From positions 31,374,152 to 31,438,151 of the forward strand of contig NC_133536.1 of assembly GCF_048544455.1 (NCBI RefSeq): a DNA stretch of 64,000 bases. Direction: 5' to 3'. Shown here in pieces: positions 23,944-36,526 of this stretch. The stretch's first letter is position 1, and the number at the start of each line of letters is the position of its first letter. The translations under genes were made by a program, and so were the position numbers. The stretch comes from Silene latifolia (lineage: Eukaryota > Streptophyta > Magnoliopsida > Caryophyllales > Caryophyllaceae). The notes beneath the pieces are model-generated. The model made no database searches, had not been told where the DNA came from, and was given only the letters and a program-made list of their open reading frames with translations.

Positions 23944-26847
23944 TGTATCCACGAGGGTTTTTCAAACACAAAGAGTCGCCACCAAATTTAAGGAAATTTG
24001 GAAACCGTTTTAGAGAAAATGGATTCGTGTGAAGGTACGTGTTGGGAAGCTCATTCAAACAGCCAACCCCGCCCGTTGTAAACAATGACCTCTACTAATG
24101 TGAAGGCAATTCTAATGGTTTAAATGCACATAACTTCATCAAGTGATTTAAACATGTGAGTTCGTTTAGCTATTCTAGCATAAATAAACAAACAAAGATA
24201 AGAGAAAGCAATTAATTCTTACTGTAGCGGCGCTGCAAACAACATGGGTTAGATCACAATAAAAATTGCAATAAAAACCAATAAACAAACAAGGCATTAA
24301 CAAACACCAGTCAACGAAACAAAGCCTCTTGGCCGAACACCTTTCACGGCCAACATGGCCTACTATGGGTGCATACATGACCTATTCTAAGTCAAGTTGG
24401 GTTGCAAACACGTGACATGTGATAACATAATCATATGCAAATGAAAAGAAGCAAACATGCATCTAAATCAAACAATTGTTTCACAAACAAAGGCAAACGA
24501 TTAAAGCAAACAAAAGGACAAAACTTAGACCTTAAAACAGCCTAGAGTGGCATGCTATATGACTCCACATGTGACACAAATCAACTAATCAAGTAAACAC
24601 GACGATAATTGAATAAACATGCTAATAGTTTCAATTAAATCATAATTAAAATAATTAAATCTAAACATGGTTATCTAATCATGTGAATCATGTGAATCAT
24701 ACATAAATTAGGCTAATTCTTAGCCTAGAAAACCGAGCCATACATGGTAAACACACGGCCTACATGTGAGACAAACAAATCGACATAAACAATTCTAATT
24801 CATGCGATTTCATGCAATTCTAACATGTGAACAAGCAACCAAATTAAATCATACAAACATGCATAATAAAATTTAGACAAACAAATCTCGTATTCATGCC
24901 TACATCTCATAAATCATGTTAAATACGAATTAAAATTAAACAATTTTATTATTTAATCTAATTAATCATAAATTAAAAAATTAATTCAAAGATGCAAAAT
25001 TTAGCAATTAAACATACTAATTAAACATAAAAATCATGTTATAATTTCATATTAAGAGCATAAACATCAAATTAAGCATAGATTTGAGCATCCGAGTAAA
25101 TCTAGCATAATTAACTATAATCATGCGAAAGACAATTGATATAACAATAAAAACTGTCTAATCCTATCAGCTAATAATTCACACAATTAATAGGCCATCC
25201 ATCGGCATTCATCATCATACTTAATCCCGTTCTCCTTCATTCAACATCAAAAATAAAATAAATATCGCATAAATAATATAATTAATACGATAAGTATAAA
25301 AAACGATAATTAAACAAAATAAATTGCATTAAGGGAAGAAAGGAGTGATTTTTGGCACCCTCGGCTTACATGTATCTCGGATGCAAGCTTCTTGCTACAG
25401 CTACGACGGTTTTCAAATCAACAATCGAAATCAAACTTTGAAATAAACAAACACGTTTCACGCGTTTTCCCGACTTGCACAGCGATTTTCAAACGATCAC
25501 CACGGCTTCAATAGTTAACGATTTTTCAAATCAAAAGATGTTTTGGAATCTTTGAAGAGCAAAGTTTACAACTTTGGCAAAAAATCAGACTTAAATTGCC
25601 TTTAAAATGATTAAAAACAATGATGAACAAGGGCTAATAGAAATAGGAGCAAGGGTAAAATATCGAGCAAATTATTGCTCAAAACGTTACCTATGCTGTT
25701 GTAAGTGGACACGAATCAATCAAGAGCAATACCTAGATTGTGTATACAAAATTTGGTGAATTGTAATGGAGATTTGAGGGTGTTTTGAGGCAATTTTCGA
25801 AGGGTATGCACGAGTGCTCTGTTTTCTGGGTTTGTGCTCGAGGAAGAAGATGAAGATCTTCCTCGAGTTTTTATCAGTGCTTGAGGCTATGTCTTGTGTT
25901 ATTTTTGGTCTCTGATATCTCAATATTGTGTCCCTTCTTTCGAATAAGGTAAATGAACCTTATATAGCTAGGTATTAAGGTTTTAAAACCGGTTGGAGAA
26001 TAGGAAAGTTACAAGAAATCGGTTTTGGAAAGTGATTTTATGCAACAATTTCTCTATCTTTTTTCGATCTTTGAAAAGGTAAGTATAGAGATATACGGAA
26101 TATGTAACTTGATGGGTAAGGAAAGGAAAGAGCTTGAAGCTCAAGAAAGAGCTCCATAGCTCTCGCAAAAAACAGAGCACGGGTAAGGGCTCGGGTTCCG
26201 TTGGTTTTGGCTCGTTATGGCTTGTTTTGGGGTTGGCTTGGATGGGTCATGGTCCATAGTTAAAGGTAGATATGTGGTCTAGGTAAGGGTTAAGGAGTTC
26301 GGTCAAATAGAAGTCGAATTGGTGTGGGTTTGGGCTCGAAAAACAGAGCACGGGATTGGTGTGCGGGCTGCTTGTGAGCGTGGGTTTGGGAGGTTTAAAG
26401 AGGAGTTTTGGGTTGCTTATGGTGGGGCTCGAAGGCTGGGCTAAGGGGGAAGATAATGGATTGAAAGTTTTCTCGAGATTCGTGCCAAAACTTGGCCCAA
26501 ATCGCATCAAAAATCGTTTCTTAAAACGCTTTAAAAAACGGGTTTAAAAACCGCTTTAAAAACTCGAACTTTTGAATTCAATAAAACGATAAATGAAAAC
26601 CGTCACAAAATCACATTTGATCTTTTTAAACGAAAAAAATCAAAATAGGTAAATTTGATTTTAAAACCAAAATCAAATAAAAGCTTTAAAAACAATTTAT
26701 AACGATAAATCGTAAATAAAAACTCCCGACTCGAATTATATTCAAATCAAATGAAATAAATTACATTTATTTCAAAAAAAAAAAAAAAATTAAATCTTAA
26801 ATAAATGAAATAAAAACTTTTATTTCATAAATTTCTGACACGACTCT
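23944..26847 (-). mobile_element. Tat/Retand-related LTR, truncated
   Basis: The plus strand begins TGTATCCACGAGGG. The segments AGAGTCGCCACCAA, GGAAACCGTT, GGTACGTGTTGGGAAGCTC and CCCCGCCCG ... CCTCTACTAATG match in order the LTR end at 35019, so this is a related LTR in the same orientation. A TATA-like TTATATAG (25958-25970 region) would serve minus-strand transcription. The right end typical of the group (ATGAGGTATCTACA) is absent; the LTR is cut near 26847 by the Tekay-like LTR. It interrupts the second LINE. Confidence 0.6.
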
Positions 26848-28249
26848 AATACTACGATTTTCTATGTCTATGGGTACTCTATCGAGTGGTACTTACTCTG
26901 TCGAGTAAGTATGTTTTTATACGAAACAGTAGTGTGCCTGATGGGTACTCGATCGAGTACGTGTGGCACTTGATCGAGTAAGCGGCACTCGATCGAGTAA
27001 GTCACTTACTCGATCGAGTAAGTGTGTTTTACGGGTTTGTTTTGACGAGTTTTACTAATAACGCGAGATTAATATAAAAGGCTTCCGTCATTTTCTTTAA
27101 TCACTTTTTCACCTTTCTAAACCTTTCAAAAGAAAAAGAAGTTACATAGTTCTCTCTCGTCGCGTTGTTGGCAAATCCTAAGGGCTAGAGTCGTCGGATC
27201 GTTGAGTTCATTACGCCTGTGAGACCGTCTCATTGTGAGTAAGCTCCTAGTATGATTTTTATATCGTTTCATTGATTTTAGTTGAAATCCTAATTGGGTA
27301 ATTAGGGGGTTTTGGGGAGTATGGTTAATGTTAGATTGTGATTGTATGATTGTGTGTTTATAGGAGATGATTTCATTTAAGAACGATTGTGATTAGCTGA
27401 TTGTGACGATCTTGGTGATTGCTTTCCAGGTAGGGTTCCATACTCAGTATTGGCTACATAATGTATGGTGATTGTTGTTGTGATTGTTGGTTAATTATAT
27501 TGTTGGTTTGGTTTTGATGGTTGTTGGTTGTATACTGTTGATTGGTTGTGTAACTGTCTGTGATCTTCGGGGTGCGTCCCTGGCTGAGTGGAGTCACTTG
27601 CGGGAGTGGCTCCACGCCCTTGATTCGCCTTCTGTGGAACCCGCCACAGAAGGGATGTGCACATTAATGAACATGGGTTTATCGCTCGAAGGAGATGAGC
27701 GGGGCTTAGGTGGGAATGGTTGCGGTCCCCCACTGGCGGCGAGGAGTACTTGTTGCGATGGGTACTCTAGCAGGGCTATACACTTCGGTGTGTAGTAAGA
27801 TGTGTGGAGAGGAGATGGAGTTGCGGAGATTGTGTTGTGATGATTGAGTTGTTTGTAATACTGTTTCTTTGCAGCTGTTTGTTTATGTAATCAGTACTGA
27901 CCCCGTTTAAATGTTTTAAAAACTGTGGTGACCCATTCGGGGGTGGGGAGCAGTTCTTGAGCTGGTATGAGTGATGCGCATGGGATAGCTGGGTTGAGTC
28001 ATCACGAGCTGTTTTAGAAGTCTTCCGATGTGTTGAACGTTGTTCTTTAGCTAGTTGGTTTAATGTTTGAGAACCTTTGTATTTTCTTTTATCAGTTTCG
28101 TTTTGGTTGTATTGCTTTAAACTTTTTTTATTATAAAAGTACGTTTCGTTATTGTCTATTTGATTATCCTTGCCTCGGGTAACCGAGATGGTAACATTCT
28201 CATGCCTTAAGTGGTCCTGGTAAGGCACTTGGAGTATGGGGGTGTTACA
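26848..28249 (+). mobile_element. 5' LTR of a Tekay-like Ty3/gypsy element
   Basis: The right end is ...GGGGGTGTTACA, followed 3 bp later by a tRNA-iMet-type primer binding site. The left end is approximate because the expected TGTAATAC reads TCTAATACTACG. The LTR shares a long GC-rich segment (27560-27745) and its last about 100 bp with the solo LTR at 8855-10124. Small open frames inside are chance. Confidence 0.75.
26875..27080 (+). promoter_or_regulatory. Six palindromes upstream of a TATA-like box in the LTR
   Basis: TACTCGATCGAGTA-type copies start at 26875, 26894, 26945, 26967, 26986 and 27007, with gaps of 19, 51, 22, 19 and 21 bp. AATATAAAAG follows at 27071-27080, about 50 bp after the last copy. 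This matches the layout of the solo LTR at 8855-10124. Confidence 0.6.
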
Positions 28250-28252
28250 AAG

Positions 28253-28264
28253 TGGTATCAGAGC
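28253..28264 (+). other. Primer binding site, initiator tRNA-Met type
   Basis: TGGTATCAGAGC lies 3 bp after the LTR end at 28249. It is complementary to the 3' end of plant initiator tRNA-Met (family knowledge), the usual primer for this group of Ty3/gypsy elements. Confidence 0.85.
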
Positions 28265-30464
28265 GACGATCCTGAAACCTGTAACCAATGAACCTAATGA
28301 ACATAGGGAGTCAACCTAAAATGAACCCGGGTAGGAGTTGTAGGAGCTAATGCAAAGACTTGGGAGACGTCCTAAAGTCACGAACTCGCCCTACAACTTT
28401 AAACCGGTCACTATTGGGTGTCATGGGATCGCTATGTGTTTACTAATGTTCTATTGCGTATGCTGGATGATGTGTTGTATGAATATGTTGGATGGATGGG
28501 TGTTATATGGTTGAATAGAGGTGTGGTGGAAAAGATGAAGGTAATTGTTCATGATAACGTGAATTGTGGATGATTGGATGAATAAATTGTATGAATACGG
28601 GTATGAATATGATCTATGAATTGGTTTGAAAAGATGAAGTAAGGAATTGCATGAGAATATGAAATTCATGTAGAGAACATGTTTATGTGATGGAAGTGGA
28701 TTTTCTACTTTTGCTATGTTAGTAACATGTGAATAGGGGATTTTATGTCGTATCTTATGTTATTGTTGTACGTAAAGTTATAGAATAAAAGAATGTGGGT
28801 AAATCATGGTTGACAAGTTAAATAATCTATGTGCATGATGAATGTTGTTGCTTGGCTTTCGAAGATAGTAACAAGTGATTATGAATACTGGTTTTATGAG
28901 TATTGAGTTGTTTTCGTTTACCTTGTTGTCGTTTAAATTGTTTGGCAGTAAAAATCAAGTAGTTGTGTTTTTCGATTATAGAGAGGTTGTCTTTAAACTG
29001 TTATAACTTTAGATGTATATATGATTTTGATGTGATTCCAATTATGGGTCATAGCTTATTCTGTTACGATTCTAACGATAGGTCACATGCCCAAAATGAC
29101 CAAGAAACGAGTGAGATATGACCGTTTTACGAAAATTGGACAGTGTTGAGAAGTGCGTAGGGTACTCGATCGAGTGGGCCTTACTCGATCGAGTGCACCT
29201 CTTGTTACTCGATCGAGTAGCCCTGGTAATTTGTTTTACGTGTCTCTGAACTTCACCTACTTGATCGAGTAAGTCACTCACTCGATCGAGTGGCCTGTAC
29301 TCGATCTAGTGACCCCTGTTTTGGGTCATATGCTTATCTTTTGACTTCGTTGCCTATCATGTTTAATTCAAAGGTGTTCTTTTACTTCCTTATGCATTGT
29401 TTTACGTATGTGTTGGTCCTGATGCGTAGGTTACCCAATCTTATGATGTAAGGGAGTGGCACCTATGGTGAGTATGAGTTCGGTGGGGAGGACATGAGTT
29501 ATATGTGGTTGTGATAGGTAGTGGTAAAGAAAAGGAAGATTGGTAAGGCTTATTAAGGCATGGAGCATGTTTTGTGAGATGAGATGAGTGATATGATTGT
29601 GTGTTGAGTAATGTAAAAGTAAGTGAATATGGACAAGGGATGATGTGAGTCTAAGGAACGTGAGAATGAAAAGATTGAAAGGAAGGATGTGGATAGTGGC
29701 AACTTGAGATGTGTAAAGAATTATGGAGGGAGATGGTTAGGAACCGTGTGGGTTAAGAATATATGTAGTGAAAGCTCATTTTAGAGGGATTGAGAAGAGT
29801 GGTATATAGTGAATGTAATGGAGACATGTAGCGACGTGGATTTGCAGATAGTGAGTGAGTTTGTTAATTTGTATTATCAAGAGGTGAAACTAATGTGTGA
29901 TTTCCTTGGGCAAATAACGTTATGAAATTAGTTTTGGGATTCAAAAAAAAATAAAAATAAAAAAAAACTGATTGGTGATAAGTGTAGAGTGAAAGCATGA
30001 TAAAAAAAGATCCATGGTAAGAAAGAGTGAGATGATATTGATATTAAATAATGGGGATTTGAGCTTTGGAGCAATGAGAAGGTAACCAGAGCACTAAAGA
30101 GTTAGGTAGAAGTAATAAGGAGTTGAGCTATTAATTGGTATTGTTAAGTGTAAAGAGAAAAGAAGGATAAAAGTAAGCTGAGAAAAATGTTGACCGGAGT
30201 TATGTAATATAGAAGTAAGGAATCGTCGAGATGTATGATACTATCACGAGGATGTTAGTTAATGGTTATATACGAGTTTCAGGACAACATGATAGGTCAT
30301 GAGTTTCGAGGAATTAAGGGAGTGAGAATTTGGTAGAGTATCTGCATGATACGAGATTTTGGTGGAGAATTAGACGACGATACAATTAAGGATAGTATTG
30401 GGAAGAATGTTGGGGTAAATTTTGTTGATGAATTTGATGTTCGTTATTTGGAATTGACAGGGCA
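28265..30464 (+). mobile_element. Leader/internal region of the Tekay-like element, non-coding
   Basis: No gag or pol frame is present in these 2.2 kb. The stretch 29030-29160 matches, inverted, LTR sequence at about 18880-19020 (for example TGACCAAGAAACGAG and GTTTTACGAAAA). It is followed by a further palindrome array, so LTR-like sequence lies inside what should be the leader. Either a second fragment of related LTR sits here or the element is a large non-coding derivative. It is cut at about 30464 by Athila A. Confidence 0.5.
29163..29311 (+). repeat. Six palindromes, helically spaced, in the Tekay-like leader
   Basis: TACTCGATCGAGTG-type copies start at 29163, 29182, 29206, 29258, 29279 and 29298, with gaps of 19, 24, 52, 21 and 19 bp. 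The two triplets about 52 bp apart mirror the gap pattern of the array at 26875-27020. No nearby TATA-like box was found. Confidence 0.65.
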
Positions 30465-31841
30465 GTCGTATACCTATCAAAAATAACCAACTGGCTCTAA
30501 CTAATATAGCTAGGGAAGTCAGGTCGATCTCCACAGGGAGATGGGAAAATGTCAGCTTTACTAAGTCCGTCACGGTAACCAAATTGGGGGTTTGAATTTG
30601 TTGTTCTAAACTAAAAAGATTAAGGAAGAGAAAAAGGCAAGAGAATAAAGATCAAGCAAACAAGGAGAAAGCAGCTAAGACAATCGGTTCACCATGATTA
30701 TTCAGTCAAGCAATCTAGGTCTTAGGTTAATGCAAGTATGGTCTATGGGGCAGTGAATATCTCCTTCCGGTCTCAATTCGCCCTAAAGCACAAATAGCTT
30801 AGCTTCCGCCCTCATTACAGTGCCCTAATGTTCACTACGAGTCTCACCCTTTCCAACCTTCCGGTCCAGGTCAAGGTTTAATACGATTAAATGACTAATT
30901 GCGTCGACTCAATTAGGCAGAAACAAGTAATTGTAGCGAATGACAGCAAAGACTACACCAGCATTAACCTAATAAATCAATTACTATTCCTTCATAATCA
31001 TGGATTCCCTAGTCTTAGCAAAAGGGAATTAGCTACGTATCATTATCGAATCAACAACAATAATGCATAGATAATATAAATTGAACATGATAACAATAAA
31101 AATAGAAGGAACGAATAAAGCAATAATGAATATCAACAAGAAAAGGGAAGAAATAAAATAGCAATTATGATTAAGAAATAAAAGGAGTAAATGTACCGAT
31201 TACAAATTCCGAATCCGAGTAGTCTAGAGTAGAAAAGAGAATAAAAAGTAAAGAGAAGAAGTGAGGAAGAAGAAGAATAGATTTACGTCGTCCCTATGAT
31301 AAAAAGCACACGAAATCCTACTCTCAAATCTAATATTTAAACCTAATTACAAAAGCCCATACGGAATAGGATACAAAACACGGCTAAATTATGAAACCTC
31401 TCGATCGAGTAGAAATAAACTACTCGATCGAGCAACTTCGCAGCAATTCCTCCGTTCGATCGAGTAACTCCTTATAATGGCCTTCTCGATCGAGTATGAG
31501 AACTACTCGATCGAGTGATCTTCATGATATAAAGCATTCGATCGACTAGAAAAGTGGTCGATCGAGCTATATTAACACGTAAGGCACCTTGACACCTTCC
31601 GAAATCAGCTCACGCGTCTTCAAAGTGATAGATTCCAAGCTCCGATCCCATGTTCTCCATAAATGCATGCAAATGGGACGAGTTTAAGCTCGATTTATCT
31701 TCTTTCCGGTCCGTACCTATAATTTACACCAGACAAACCAAAGTAGACTATTTGGGGGTATTTATAGCTAGATGCTACGTAAAATAGTACAGAAATGCGT
31801 GTAAAAATGAGGTAAAAACCTTATATAAAATACACGCATCA
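30465..31841 (-). mobile_element. 3' LTR of Athila-like element A
   Basis: The right (plus-strand) end ...TACACGCATCA is followed by a minus-strand polypurine tract, AAACCTTTGC inverted to GGTTTGGTTTGGGGATATT. The same LTR end and tract are seen in element C at 51673. The left end near 30465 (GTCGTATACCTATC) is approximate because the expected TG is not clear. The LTR lies inside the Tekay-like leader. Confidence 0.7.
31331..31570 (-). promoter_or_regulatory. Seven palindromes upstream of a TATA-like box in the Athila A LTR
   Basis: TCGATCGA cores start at 31401, 31424, 31456, 31486, 31507, 31538 and 31558, with gaps of 23, 32, 30, 21, 31 and 20 bp, i.e. about two or three helical turns each. 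Flanks are usually CTCGATCGAGTA-like. In the minus direction a TTAAATATTA box lies at about 31342-31331. Confidence 0.55.
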
Positions 31842-33796
31842 AATATCCCCAAACCAAACCTTTGCTTGTCCCCAAGCAAACTATGAATGCAACTAAGAAT
31901 AAATAGTGGAACGAGACCAACACATCAGCTACAAATCATCCGCCAAAACCAATTTAATGCAACAACTAATCAAGTGGCAAGTGATAAGTGGAAACGAATT
32001 AAATCAATGTTTCAAACTTACTGAACCGTCGACCTTGCAAGACTTAAAGGTATCGGACTCTTACAGGTCGGTCATCACTCAAATTTAAGCACAGGGTGAG
32101 TATATATATGAAAGATAGAAAGAAGTAAAGACACTCACCTAACTCGACCTATAAGAACATGCATGCAATTAACATGCATAAAGTCTTCTACAACCGTACA
32201 TACGCATTCCAACCAAACTAATGACCAAGACACATGCCGAGGACTTACATTTGGGTAAGTGAGGTACTGGGTAAGAAGGGGCTAAGATTAATTTGGAAAT
32301 GTAGAGTTAATAGCCAGGCTAGCAACAACGAATCCAAATATTGAACTGCATCCCAACTTCGTACTCAATATAACAATACAAAACAGTGCAAATTCGATGC
32401 ACTGAACTCACAATACTCCATAAACTTGTCAACTCCCCATAGGATATAAATAAGACATGGGAATAAAAATCATCTATACAATTTTCCATTTTTTCCGCAT
32501 ATGATTTTTCTTTCTTTTCTTTTCATTTTTCTTTTTCAATTCTTTTTTTTTTTCAATTTTTTTTCTTTTTCACAACATTTTTTCTTTTCATTCCTTTCAA
32601 TTCTTCCACCGACTTCTGAAATATAACCAAACTGCAGTAAAGTATTCCAAACAGCCACTCATCACTAGCTCGGCTAGGGTAGGCAAGATTATAAAATGTA
32701 GCTAATAGGACGAAAAGGCAATTTGGCTATGTGAATCTCATGGGTAGAATGAAAAAAAAGGGAACTGCCTATCCTATAATGTGTCACCATCCACAGACCG
32801 AATGCATACAGGTATTAAGAAGACTAGACTCATGCTTATGCAAATTGATGTTACATGCCTTACAGAGAGTACTACTCACATCCAAAATGAAACCGGTCAT
32901 GAATGTCACCAATTATAAAGCTCTAACCTCAGAATGTAATGTAGCTTGCCAATATATGAGTCAAGTCTATTCGTTCAGATAAGAGAGAAACAAAAACTCG
33001 TAGACTATGCACATTATCATGCCAACAATATGTTAAAAATATGCAAGGCAGAGGTAAGGATTCAATGTAGCGTCAAAGTTCAAACGTTCCGACTCAAATT
33101 AAACGTGAATTTTTTTTTGAATTTTATGTGATTTTTGAATTTAAAAACGACAATGTATGCGGAAATAAATAGATGTGCAGACGGAAATGCAAGAAAACAT
33201 GCAGACACAGATATGGATACATACCTCCCCAAACCAAACCGTATAATGCCCTCATTGTACCAAAAATAGGGAAAGAAATGCAAACTAAGGAGAAGAGGAT
33301 AACTGGAGTCAAAATACTTACAAGACGTCATGAAGAGGGACCTTCCCAAACTGACCATGAACATGGGAGGTCATAGGTAGTCACACAGTAGCTCAACAGA
33401 TAAAAACTAGCAGCTGGAAGACGGAATGGCTCGATCGAGTGACTTAGAACAGCTCGATCGTGTGGTTTGGTGTCAAAAACGCTTGATCGAATTAATATAT
33501 TACTCGATCGAGTTATCATGAATCTGCAGCTTGTCGATCGAGTATAGCAGTTACTCGATCGAGTGATTATCAAAGCAAATGTGCTCGATCGAGTAGAAAA
33601 ACTACTCGATCGAGTTGCTGCACCTGCAAAACACGAATAAGGAGCAAAGGAAATACAAAAGACGCACAGTTCAGCGTTTAAAGTTCAACAAAAAAGCTAA
33701 AGGCAAAGAAATAAGTTCAACAAAAATACAATAAAATAGTCCGGGTTGCCTCCCGGAAAGCGCAGGTTTAAGAGGTCCCGCACGACCTTTCTAGCA
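31842..33796 (-). other. 3' non-coding region of Athila A
   Basis: It lies between the integrase C-terminus and the 3' LTR; no env-like frame is recognisable. It holds a pyrimidine-rich tract (about 32500-32600). A segment with ACACATGCCGAGG and GTGAGGTACTGGGTAAGAAG near 32230-32280 has a counterpart in element C near 52075-52110. A second palindrome array lies at 33431-33613. Confidence 0.6.
33431..33613 (-). repeat. Eight GATCGA-core palindromes with alternating 21/30-bp spacing
   Basis: Core positions are 33431, 33454, 33483, 33504, 33534, 33555, 33585 and 33606, giving gaps of 23, 29, 21, 30, 21, 30 and 21 bp. The near-perfect alternation of two and three helical turns is the clearest example of phasing in the window. 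It lies in the 3' non-coding region of Athila A, away from any visible TATA-like box. Confidence 0.7.
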
Positions 33797-35018
33797 TCAA
33801 TTAACTGGCGCGTCAAGATCGTCGAAGTACAAGATTTCAACACGATTATCTGCTTCATTTGCTTCGTGATAGTGCTTCACATACTGCCCATTCACCTTGA
33901 ACTGATTTCCTTCGGGACCTTCTAGCTCAACGGATCCAAATTTAGTGACAGCTGTCACTGTATAAGGACCACTCCACCTGGACTTCAGCTTGCCAGGAAA
34001 CAATCGCAGTCGGGCATTAAACAGCAACACCTTCTGCCCGACATAAAATTCTCGAGGTAGAATTCTTTTGTCATGCCATCTCTTTGTCTTTTCCTTGTAA
34101 ATGCGCGAGCTATCATAGGCATTAAGCCTAAACTCTTCCAATTCATCTAGCTGCAAAAGACGGTTCTGACCACACAACTTAGGATCAAAGTTAAGTTCAC
34201 GAATCGCCCACCAAGCCTTACATTAAAACTCAACAGGTAAATGACATGATTTCCCATAAACTAACCGATAAGGTGATGCACCAATCGGTGTCTTAAAGGC
34301 AGTTCTGTAAGCCTATAATGTGTCTTCCAATTTAAGACTCCAGTCCTTCCGTGATTTAGAAACTACCTTAGACAAGATCTCTTTAATCTCGCGATTAGAG
34401 ACCTCAACCTGACCACTAGTTTGGGGATGATACCCCAAACCACGCTGGTGTTGAACACCAACCTTAGATAAAATGGAAGTTAGTTTCTTTTCTTTAAAGT
34501 GCATTCCCCCATCACTAATGACGACCCTAGGGACACCAAATCGGGGAAATATGACCTTTTTGAACATCTTAATCACGGTCTTGGCATCACAATGGGGTGA
34601 AGCAATTGCCTCAACCTACTTAGACACATAATCAACAGCTACTAAAATGTACCTGTTACCATTAGTAGATGGGAACGGTCCTTGGAAATCAATGCCCCAG
34701 ACATCGAAAACCTCAACCTCTAAGATACTGTTTTGTGGTATCTCATGTCTCTTTGAAATGTTCCCTGATCGTTGGCAGGCATCACAAGCTGAAACAAAAG
34801 CCTTAGCATCAGCAAACAAAGAAGGCCAGTAGAAACCAGACTGAAGTACCTTAGCCACGGTGCGCGATGGACCGTGGTGACCACCATAAGAGGATGAGTG
34901 ACAGCCTTCCAAGACTACTTTGGTCTCCCACTGCGGAATACACCGTCTGTAGAGACCGTCTGCACATTTGTGGACGCGGACCCACGGGGGCGCTTGGGAG
35001 AGAACAAGCGTTTGCATT
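33797..35018 (-). pseudogene. Athila-type integrase (C-terminal part of pol), broken
   Basis: On the minus strand: an H2C2 zinc-binding segment (GCHSSSYGGHHGPSRT then CDACQRSGN), the integrase core (VWGIDFQGPFP with the first Asp, VVISDGGMHFKEK with the second, GQVEVSNREIKEIL with the Glu) and a C-terminal LRLFPGKLKSRWSGPYTV box typical of Athila. There is no chromodomain. Three stops interrupt it: TAG at 34616-34618 and TAG at 34313-34315, both at conserved Trp positions, and TAA at 34224-34226. The reading is cut at 35018 by the Tat-type LTR, so RT, RNase H, protease and gag of this copy lie elsewhere. It would have inserted element cDNA into the genome. Confidence 0.85.
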
Positions 35019-36526
35019 TGTGGAGTCGCCACCAATTTATTGTGGAAAATTGGAAACCGTTCGAATACCTCGTGTCATGTCAAGACACAAAGTAGTGACA
35101 TGAACACCAAGAACTCGTTACCCTTAGCATTCTATGTCTAGAATGACTCTCGTGGATGCCAATGAACACGGATGTTCACAGAGATCTGGAGTAAGGGGTG
35201 AGGGTACGTATTAGGAAGCTCTTTTGATCGAACACCTAATCCCGCCCGCCTCGATAGCGGCCTCTACTAATGATTAGGGAAGTTATCTATACTCGATATA
35301 TCGTCGATTATATGCATGCAATGCAACATCCAAGTTTTAATCCTAACATATGAGAATTAGACTAAGTCGGTTAATAATTAATTTAGCAAACAATTGGGTC
35401 GAAGTAGGAATTTAAGTTCAATTACATGTGAAGGCATACAAATGATACAATAAAAGATATACAATAAAATACAATAATGAAAATTACAATGATTACAATG
35501 GATTCAATTGATTTATGTCGAAAATACTTTCAAAACGGATAATTTGAGAAAGAAAGAATAAATAAATTAGCGAACAGGAATTAGGCGATAACACGATTAA
35601 TAGTTAGTTAAATATGTAAGCTAATTAAACTAGGTCAAGACAGAACGGAAGTTTAGAGACAGAAGTCAACCTGGAACAGGCGCAACAGAGCTGCGCCTTC
35701 TGGAAGAGGCGCAACAGTTGCTGCGTCTGTTCCAAGGGTGAGTTTTGGCTGTGAAGCCGGAACTGCAAATCTTTAATATTCGTTGAGTGATTTTAAGGAT
35801 TAATTATGATATTTAACTCGGATGGAAGTGATTTAATACATTAATTACATGCGAATGAGTCATAAAAGCGATAAAACATGGATGAAACGAATGTAAACGA
35901 ATTAATTACATGAATGAAAGACTGATTAGTGACATGGGTGAACTAAATAGGCTAAATATGACAAAATAATGAAGAATTAATGACGAATATGACAATAGAC
36001 AGATGGTAATATATCAAAGATCGAATTCCAGAGACTCAATATGAAAGAATCGAATCTCTACAACCCGGATTGATTTTAGTGACGAAAACCCGCAAATATT
36101 GGATTACTTGGGATTTAAGTCGGGATTTAATGATGAATTATATGTGTTAAAGATGATGAACAATGTACATGTGAAATTATTATGCTATTATGTCAAGGAA
36201 TTGAAGAACAAACGAAAACAAACAAAAACCAACGAATTGACAGAGGACGAAGGAAGAAGAAAGGAAGTAGGAACTGCGGCAGCCTCACGAAGAGGCACAG
36301 CAGACATTGCGCTCCTTCGAAGAGGCGCAGCAGTTGCTGCGTCCTTTCTCGACGGTCATCTTCCGGTAATCAGTAAAAAGGGTTTTAAAGCATGGTTTTA
36401 TAAATCGGTTTTAAAAAGTATTTTCGACATAAATCTTACATTATGATACAAAAAGGTAAATAACAATAAATAAAGAAGGATTTACACCCTCAGACTTACA
36501 CGTTTGACGAAACGAGATGAACTAAG

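Noticed and set aside
27484..27795. Protein-coding gene in the GC-rich part of the Tekay-like LTR (and its counterpart at 8977-9498)
   Set aside because: The segment is conserved between two LTR copies but with indels that break any frame; it is LTR sequence.
28253..28264. A tRNA gene
   Set aside because: Only the primer-binding 12-mer complementary to a tRNA end is present; there is no cloverleaf.
33431..33613. CRISPR-like regular repeats
   Set aside because: The repeats are 14-bp palindromes with 7-16-bp spacers in a plant LTR element; no CRISPR features or cas genes are present.
35019..35035. N-terminal residues of the Athila A integrase beyond 35018
   Set aside because: Sequence past 35018 belongs to the Tat LTR (TGTGGAGTCGCC); the apparent continuation is accidental.
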